A stretch of 64,000 bases of DNA from Hydrogenophaga pseudoflava NBRC 102511 (GTDB lineage: Bacteria > Pseudomonadota > Gammaproteobacteria > Burkholderiales > Burkholderiaceae_C). Under the pieces are notes generated by a model. It was not told the origin of the DNA and searched no databases. It worked only from the letters and a program-made list of their open reading frames with translations. The DNA lies in NCBI RefSeq assembly GCF_001592285.1, contig NZ_BCWQ01000001.1, positions 531,553-595,552 on the forward strand, given 5' to 3'. This document shows positions 58,174 to 64,000 of the stretch, one piece after another. Made by a program: the position numbers and the translations under genes. Position 1 is the stretch's first letter; each line of letters opens with the position of its first letter.

Positions 58174-59100
58174 ATGAGCTGGAACGTCCGCATTGGCATC
58201 AACCCCCTGTCGTGGATGAACGACGACCTGCCGTCCCTGGGCGGCGAGACCCCGCTGGAAACCGCGCTGAAGGAAGGCAAGGAAATCGGCTACGAAGGCT
58301 TCGAGCTGGGCAACAAGTTCCCCAAGGACGGCCCGGGCCTCAAGGCCAAGCTCGACGAGTTCGGTCTGGCCTGCGTGTCGGGCTGGTACTCGGGGTTCCT
58401 GGCCGAGCTGGCGCCGGGCCAGACCAATGAAACCGCCGTCGCCGCCGAGATCGAGCGCTGCAAGGCCCACATGAGCAAGCTGCAGTACAACGGCGTGAAG
58501 GTGGTGGTCTACGGCGAATGCGCCGGCACGGTGCAGGGCCAGATGGACACCCCAGTGTCCAGGCGACCGCAGTTCGCCAACGAATCCCTGTGGCAGGCCT
58601 ACGCCCAGCGCCTCAACGCCTTCGGCGAGCACCTGCTCAAGACCTACGGCATCAAGCTCGCCTACCACCACCACATGGGCGCCTACGTCGAGTCGCCCGC
58701 CGATGTGGACAAGCTGATGGCGCTGACCGACCCGGCCAAGGTCTTTCTGCTGTTCGATACCGGCCACGCCTATTTCGGCGGCGCCGCCACGCCGGTCGAC
58801 CTGCTCAAGAAACACGTCAAGCGCGTGGTGCACGTGCACTGCAAGGACGTGCGCACCCCCGTCATCGCCCAGGCCCGCAACGACGGCTGGAGCTTCCTGC
58901 ACGGCGTGATCAACGGCACCTTCACCGTGCCCGGCGACGGCAGCATCGACTACGCCGGCGTGCTCAAGACCCTGAAGGACAGCGGCTACGAAGGCTGGCT
59001 GGTCGTCGAGGCCGAGCAGGACCCGGCCGTGGCGCCGAGCTACCAGTACGCGCAGAAGGGGTACGAGACCCTGCGCGGCCTCGTGGACAGCCTGAGCTGA
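58174..59100 (+). CDS. iolE: 2-keto-myo-inositol (inosose) dehydratase
   Basis: 308 residues from ATG 58174. Xylose-isomerase-like TIM barrel with IGINPLSWMNDDLPSLGG at the start, YEGFELGNKFPKD, LAYHHHMGAYVE, LLFDTGHAYFGG and the metal-site Glu in GWLVVEAEQD. It dehydrates 2-keto-myo-inositol to the diketone used by IolD. 38 bp after iolD, 17 bp before iolB. Confidence 0.93.
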   Translation: MSWNVRIGINPLSWMNDDLPSLGGETPLETALKEGKEIGYEGFELGNKFPKDGPGLKAKLDEFGLACVSGWYSGFLAELAPGQTNETAVAAEIERCKAHMSKLQYNGVKVVVYGECAGTVQGQMDTPVSRRPQFANESLWQAYAQRLNAFGEHLLKTYGIKLAYHHHMGAYVESPADVDKLMALTDPAKVFLLFDTGHAYFGGAATPVDLLKKHVKRVVHVHCKDVRTPVIAQARNDGWSFLHGVINGTFTVPGDGSIDYAGVLKTLKDSGYEGWLVVEAEQDPAVAPSYQYAQKGYETLRGLVDSLS

Positions 59101-59117
59101 TCAGCAGGAGACACACC

Positions 59118-59921
59118 ATGGTCAGCCCATTGCTTGCCAAGGCCGCGCCCAGCGGGCGCGAGATCGTCAACGTCACGCCCGAGCGCGCCGGCTGGACCCA
59201 CGTGGGGTTCCGGGCGCTGCGCCTGGCGGCGGGTGAGTCGGAAGCGGTGGAAACCGGGGAGCGCGAGCTGTGCCTGGTGGTGCTCACCGGCACGGTGGAC
59301 GTCACCATCGACGGCGAGACCTACAGCCACCTGGGCACGCGCAACAGCGTCTTCGAAGAGGTGTCGCCGGCCGCGGTCTATGTGCCGGCGGGCAAGGTGG
59401 TGCACACCCGCGCGGTGCGCGCGGCCGAGGTGGCGCTGTGCAGCGCGCCGGCCGATGCGCGCAACCGCAAGGTGCAGGTGCTCGACCCCAAGAACATGAA
59501 GCGCAGCGTGCGCGGCAAGGGCACGAACACGCGCTATGTCTGCGACATCCTGCCGCACGACGACCCGACCGCGGCGCACCTGCTGGTGGTGGAGGTGATG
59601 ACGCCGGCCAGCCATTCGAGCAGCTACCCGCCGCACAAGCACGACCAGGAAACGCCACCCACCGAAACCCAGCTGGAAGAGACGTATTACCACCGCCTCA
59701 ACCCGCCGCAGGGCTTTGCCTTCCAGCGCGTCTACACCGACGACCGCAGCCTGGACGAGGCCTGCGCGGTGGAAGACCACGACGTGGTGATGGTGCCGCG
59801 CGGCTACCACCCGGTGGTGGCACCCCACGGCTACGACCTGTACTACCTCAACGTGATGGCGGGGCCGAACCGCTTCTGGGTGTTCAAGAACGACCCCCAA
59901 CATGAGTGGATGTTGAAGTAG
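59118..59921 (+). CDS. iolB: 5-deoxy-glucuronate isomerase
   Basis: 267 residues with CAGGAGAC before ATG 59118. Bicupin fold: N-terminal half ERELCLVVLTGTVDVTIDG, and C-terminal metal-binding HSSSYPPHKHD and PRGYHPVVAPHGYDLYYLNVMAG. It converts 5-deoxy-glucuronate to 2-deoxy-5-keto-gluconate for IolC. Last gene of the rightward iol operon. A GC-rich repeat hairpin follows directly after the stop. Confidence 0.93.
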   Translation: MVSPLLAKAAPSGREIVNVTPERAGWTHVGFRALRLAAGESEAVETGERELCLVVLTGTVDVTIDGETYSHLGTRNSVFEEVSPAAVYVPAGKVVHTRAVRAAEVALCSAPADARNRKVQVLDPKNMKRSVRGKGTNTRYVCDILPHDDPTAAHLLVVEVMTPASHSSSYPPHKHDQETPPTETQLEETYYHRLNPPQGFAFQRVYTDDRSLDEACAVEDHDVVMVPRGYHPVVAPHGYDLYYLNVMAGPNRFWVFKNDPQHEWMLK

Positions 59922-59950
59922 GGGGAAGCCGCATCAGCGGCGCAGGGGGG
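59921..59950. terminator. Repeat-derived hairpin after iolB
   Basis: GCCGC-ATCA-GCGGC (59928-59941) lies inside GGGGG-flanked DNA that is the inverted counterpart of the repeat at 45257-45285 (shared CCCCCTGCGCCGCT and CTTCCCCC). It lies between the convergent iolB and small-protein stop codons. It probably marks the transcript ends. Confidence 0.45.
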
Positions 59951-59951
59951 G

Positions 59952-60170
59952 TTACCCCAACTCGTGGCGGTCGGCGGCGGCATAGAGGTCTTGCGCGAAC
60001 GCCGGGTCGCTCTGGGCCACGTCGTCGGCCATGGCGCGCAGCTGCTCGGCTTCTTCGAAGCGGGTCAGGGGGCGGGCCGTCTTGGCCGTGCGCGAGTCGA
60101 ACCAGCCGGCGAACATTTCGCGGACGGTGCTCAGAAAGTGGGCGGAATGGGAAAAGGTTGCAGTGCTCAT
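59952..60170 (-). CDS. Small hypothetical protein, 72 aa
   Basis: From ATG 60170 (CAGGAGCGTGTC upstream). An N-terminal helix (HSAHFLSTVREMFAGWFDS) is followed by an acidic helical C-terminus with RFEEAEQLRAMADDVAQSDP. No signal peptide or membrane segment. It resembles the short DUF1127/DUF3563-like helical proteins common in Burkholderiales but was not matched to a family. It has a good TATACT -10 and an operator-like palindrome upstream, which supports it being a real, regulated gene. Function unknown. Confidence 0.6.
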   Translation of the reverse strand: MSTATFSHSAHFLSTVREMFAGWFDSRTAKTARPLTRFEEAEQLRAMADDVAQSDPAFAQDLYAAADRHELG

Positions 60171-60209
60171 GACACGCTCCTGATGACAACAGCGGATTTG
60201 CTGCACTGC

Positions 60210-60227
60210 AGTATAGGGTAAACCCTA
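60210..60227 (-). promoter_or_regulatory. Promoter with palindrome for the 72-aa gene
   Basis: Reading leftward, TATACT (60210-60215) is a near-consensus -10 about 40 bp from the start codon. The hyphenated palindrome TAGGGT-AA-ACCCTA (60214-60227) overlaps its upstream edge, in the -10/-35 spacer. The LysR gene stop codon lies within it. It looks like an operator or a special promoter element. Confidence 0.45.
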
Positions 60228-61208
60228 GGTTTTGTGTCGTGATGTATGTCCGGTGTTTTGGGGAGCGCTCTCCAGATCGCCGAACCCGTCCGCCAGCGCC
60301 TCGCGCAGGAAGTTCACCAGCGCCGACACCGCCAGCGGCACGTGGACCGAATATGGGCGGATCGCGTAGAGCCGGTCGGCGAACGAGCCCACCGGCGTCC
60401 AGCCGGGCAGCACCTCCACCAGCTTGCCGGCTTTCAGGGCCGCCTGCGCGCTGAAGTCCGGCAGCAGCGCGATGCCCAGCCCGTCCAGGGCCGCGTCGCG
60501 CAGCGCCTCGCTGTTGTTGGCGGCCAGCGAGCCGCGCACCTGGACCGTCACGCGCTCGCCCAGGCGAGCATCGCGCGGCTCCAGCGTCCAGGCCGGGTTG
60601 TCCTGCGAGCGCGGGTAGTGCAGGCAGTTGTGTTCCACCAGGTCCGAGGGGTGCCGGGGCGTGCCGTGGCGGCGCAGGTAGGCGCGGCTGGCCACCAGCA
60701 CCGAGCGCGTGGCGCACAGCGTCCAGGCCACGTGCGTGTCCGGCGGGTGGGCGGTGTGGCGGATCGCGAGGTCGAAGCCCTCGGTGGCCAGCGAGGACAG
60801 CCGGTCCGACAGGTTCAGCTCGATGCGCACCTCCGGGTGCTGGCGCAGGAACTCGGCCAGCCGCGGCACCAGCTGCTGCCGCGCCAGCGCCACCGGCGCG
60901 GTCAGCCGGATCAGGCCGCGCGGCGCACCGGCCAGATCGCGCACCTGGGCCACGCTCTGCGCGATCTGGTCGAAAGCCGGGCGGGCCTGGTCGGCCAGCC
61001 GCTGGCCGGCCTCGGTCAGGCGCACGCTGCGCGTGGTGCGCTGCACCAGGGCCACGCCGGCCAACCGCTCCAGCTCGGCGATGCGCTGGCTCATGGCCGC
61101 CTTGCTCACACCCAGCCGCGCGGCAGCGGCCGTGTAGCTGCCCTGCTGGTCCAGCACGGTGAGCCAGTGCACGTGGCCCCACAGCTCATGGATCTTCTGT
61201 TCGTTCAT
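60225..61208 (-). CDS. LysR-family regulator divergent from mmsA
   Basis: 327 residues from ATG 61208. N-terminal HTH (GSYTAAAARLGVSKAAMSQRIAELERLAGVALVQRTTRSVRLTEAG). A substrate-binding domain of the CrgA/AaeR-type group follows (RLTAPVALARQQLVPRLAEFL, FDLAIRH, SLAANNSEALRDAALDGLGIALLP). It is divergent from mmsA across a perfect 10-bp-arm palindrome, so it probably controls mmsA and itself. Confidence 0.85.
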   Translation of the reverse strand: MNEQKIHELWGHVHWLTVLDQQGSYTAAAARLGVSKAAMSQRIAELERLAGVALVQRTTRSVRLTEAGQRLADQARPAFDQIAQSVAQVRDLAGAPRGLIRLTAPVALARQQLVPRLAEFLRQHPEVRIELNLSDRLSSLATEGFDLAIRHTAHPPDTHVAWTLCATRSVLVASRAYLRRHGTPRHPSDLVEHNCLHYPRSQDNPAWTLEPRDARLGERVTVQVRGSLAANNSEALRDAALDGLGIALLPDFSAQAALKAGKLVEVLPGWTPVGSFADRLYAIRPYSVHVPLAVSALVNFLREALADGFGDLESAPQNTGHTSRHKT

Positions 61209-61213
61209 GGTCC

Positions 61214-61237
61214 GATTGTTCACCAATGTGAACAATC
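61214..61237. promoter_or_regulatory. Perfect palindrome between the LysR gene and mmsA
   Basis: GATTGTTCAC (61214-61223), CAAT, GTGAACAATC (61228-61237): two perfect 10-bp arms, five bases from the LysR start codon. It contains the T-N11-A type core expected for a LysR site, and its position suits autoregulation plus control of mmsA. Confidence 0.6.
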
Positions 61238-61312
61238 AATTCAAGGTTTCGGTCTTGTATCGACGAGGTCCGGTTCCTAGACTGCGGGCATTCATCCACC
61301 GGAGACACATTC

Positions 61313-62839
<1,527 letters not shown>

Positions 62840-62860
62840 TCTTTTTTGACTGTCTGGATG

Positions 62861-62894
62861 GCCTCGTTGCGCTTTGGCGTGGCGGGGCTTTTTT
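62861..62894 (+). terminator. Intrinsic terminator after mmsA
   Basis: A 12-bp stem (GCCTCGTTGCGC with GCGTGGCGGGGC, four G-U pairs; TTTG loop) is followed directly by six T residues (62889-62894), 21 bp past the mmsA stop. This is a textbook Rho-independent terminator and the clearest one in the window. Confidence 0.85.
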
Positions 62895-63310
62895 CATTGG
62901 CTGCTTCTGTGGCGGGTCTGAGCTGGCGCGGAGGGCTGCGCTCATGTCCCCCGGACCGGGCTTTGCCCGATCCTCCTCCTTTACTTCGCTTCGCCCTCCA
63001 CCCCATCTCAGACCTGGATTCGCGTTGGTGCACCCATCGGGGATCGCGTGCTTGTCGAGTCTTCTCGGAATGGCGGGGGCAGGGTCTCGTTTCGACCCGA
63101 AGCAGCCCTTCAGAACACTGAAAGCGCGAAACACCACCTATGACCGACGCTGCCGGGTTTCGCGGGTTACATATACCTGTATAAATGTCAGGCGTTCACG
63201 CGCAAATGGTTGATCTGATTGCACTTTCGGAGGAATGACGTGACCAGAATATCCCGCACCGTCCAGAATATCCCGCAGGGCCTGCGGGATACATTACGTT
63301 AGCCGTCACA
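62895..63310. other. Non-coding gap with direct repeats and a palindrome
   Basis: No gene is supported in these 416 bp. The first half is ordinary GC-rich DNA. The second half turns AT-richer and carries a 15-bp direct repeat (CCAGAATATCCCGCA at 63244-63258 and 63263-63277, period 19). The second copy runs into the palindrome TATCCCGCAGG-G-CCTGCGGGATA (63269-63291), 20 bp before the next start codon. Confidence 0.6.
63244..63291. repeat. 15-bp direct repeat joined to an 11-bp-arm palindrome
   Basis: Two copies of CCAGAATATCCCGCA are spaced 19 bp apart. The second forms the left arm of a palindrome with arms TATCCCGCAGG and CCTGCGGGATA around a single G. It sits directly upstream of the hypothetical gene at 63311, where it could be an operator array, a transcript hairpin, or the footprint of a recombination event. 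Confidence 0.65.
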
Positions 63311-63997
63311 ATGAAACCAGAGCGTCTCGCTACCGTGATCTCCATCCTCGGCGTTGTGCTGACTGCGGCGAGCGTCGTTGCAAGCGTCGCTCAGTACCGG
63401 GCCGCTGATCTTCAGGCAAAGGCTGCGGTCATCGCTCTGATGCCCCACATTGAGGTTCGGGAGTTACTCGAGAAGATTGACAGCGACAAGTACACGGACA
63501 GCCGGGTTGAAGTTACGTCCGATGGAGGTCCGATCTACAACTTCAATCTGTCCCGCCGCAGTTGGATCGAGTTCAAAGTTGGGAGAACCATCGCATACCG
63601 TCAACCGCTCGTCGGCTACTACTTCGCCGAATACCCAACCGGTCACACCAAGGGCCCACTCACCACCCTGAAGGGCTTCCGAAACAACGAAGCCTTCTTC
63701 GACTTCTTGCGCTGGGCACAACCCGCGCTAGGAAGCGATACCGAAATACTCCAGCCGGTGACGCTTCTGCGTATGACCTACAGCGATGCACTAAAGCAGG
63801 AGAACCTGAACTACGTGCTTTTATCAGGGGGCAGCGAGACGCATCTTTCGGAAGACGCCGGCACGAAGCTTTGGGATCGTAGCTCGGAGGAAGAGAAGAC
63901 AAACCATCCGATTGACATTTCGCAATTGAAGACTGAGTCGAGCGTTGCCGAGAGGTTTGCGATCTGGGTGTCCAAGATCGCCGAGGCCCGGAAGTGA
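63311..63997 (+). CDS. Hypothetical protein with N-terminal membrane segment, 228 aa
   Basis: From ATG 63311; no clear Shine-Dalgarno. Residues about 7-28 (ATVISILGVVLTAASVVASV) form one membrane helix or uncleaved signal. The rest is soluble and charged, with no recognised domain (for example HIEVRELLEKIDSDKYTDSR, SRRSWIEFKVGRTIAYRQPL, FFDFLRWAQPALGSDTE). GC and codon use are lower than in the flanking catabolic genes, suggesting recent acquisition. It resembles the single-helix-anchored hypothetical proteins frequent in accessory regions. No function is assigned. Confidence 0.65.
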   Translation: MKPERLATVISILGVVLTAASVVASVAQYRAADLQAKAAVIALMPHIEVRELLEKIDSDKYTDSRVEVTSDGGPIYNFNLSRRSWIEFKVGRTIAYRQPLVGYYFAEYPTGHTKGPLTTLKGFRNNEAFFDFLRWAQPALGSDTEILQPVTLLRMTYSDALKQENLNYVLLSGGSETHLSEDAGTKLWDRSSEEEKTNHPIDISQLKTESSVAERFAIWVSKIAEARK

Positions 63998-64000
63998 CGG

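Noticed and set aside
63185..63205. CCTG...CAGG element resembling a LexA box
   Set aside because: Spacing and the inner ACAG half do not fit CTGT-N8-ACAG, and the arms are only four bases.
63294..63306. GTTAGCC just before the 228-aa gene, resembling an integron attC right box (GTTRRRY)
   Set aside because: The sixth base does not fit, no matching RYYYAAC box lies at attC distance upstream, and the nearby palindrome does not have attC arm structure. No integrase was seen.

Overview
The window looks like a chromosomal segment of a high-GC betaproteobacterium, most likely Burkholderiales/Comamonadaceae (Hydrogenophaga/Acidovorax-like). Reasons: strongly GC-biased third positions, the housekeeping set queG-tsaE-amiC-mutL-miaA, Rnk and DedA proteins of betaproteobacterial type, and GC-rich hairpin repeats between genes. 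No rRNA, tRNA, CRISPR array, phage or plasmid module was seen. The genus call is an inference.

Layout. (1) 1-7.6 kb: central sugar entry. pgl (partial) and zwf sit behind a HexR-like operator. A PfkB sugar kinase is divergent from a fructose-type ABC operon (frcB-frcC-frcA), followed by an RbsD/FucU mutarotase and a ROK-type regulator. (2) 7.6-21.6 kb: housekeeping genes: a LolD-like ATPase, miaA, a Bcr/CflA exporter, an alpha/beta-hydrolase lipoprotein, rnk with an unusual leader, gdhA, mutL, dedA, a lipoprotein, amiC, tsaE, queG and a CYTH-CHAD protein. (3) 21.7-24.5 kb: an accessory island with an internally deleted IS5-family element and a lower-GC secreted subtilase carrying a C-terminal DUF5648-like region. 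(4) 24.6-28.7 kb: an acyl-CoA synthetase divergent from a three-gene MCE/MlaE-type lipid transport cluster that has no ATPase gene. (5) 28.7-48.2 kb: an oxidative D-galactose/L-arabinose regulon. A leftward 13-gene run (about 15.4 kb) encodes the De Ley-Doudoroff enzymes (dgoD, dgoK, dgoA), the non-phosphorylative arabinose enzymes (arabonate dehydratase, KDA dehydratase, alpha-ketoglutarate semialdehyde dehydrogenase) and two interleaved ABC importers (YtfQRT-YjfF type and ChvE-GguAB type). It is divergent from a GbpR-like LysR gene. Next to it are a divergent SDR sugar dehydrogenase and SMP-30 lactonase, plus an aldose epimerase. (6) 48.1-62.8 kb: a myo-inositol regulon. An RpiR regulator, iolG and a second MocA-type dehydrogenase run leftward. 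An ABC importer, iolC(-DUF2090), iolD, iolE and iolB run rightward, and mmsA follows behind its own LysR gene. (7) 62.8-64 kb: a strong terminator, a repeat-rich gap and a lower-GC hypothetical membrane protein.

How it works together: four RbsABC-family importers feed fructose, galactose/arabinose-type sugars and inositol into pathways ending in pyruvate, glyceraldehyde-3-phosphate, 2-oxoglutarate or acetyl-CoA. The most informative regulatory signal is a shared AGATATCAAT motif pair with identical 32-bp spacing at the two divergent promoters of the galactose/arabinose region. Other points of interest are several -10-like hexamers placed so close to start codons that the transcripts would be leaderless, the rnk leader (short upstream ORF abutting a long-armed hairpin), and the ATPase-less MCE cluster.
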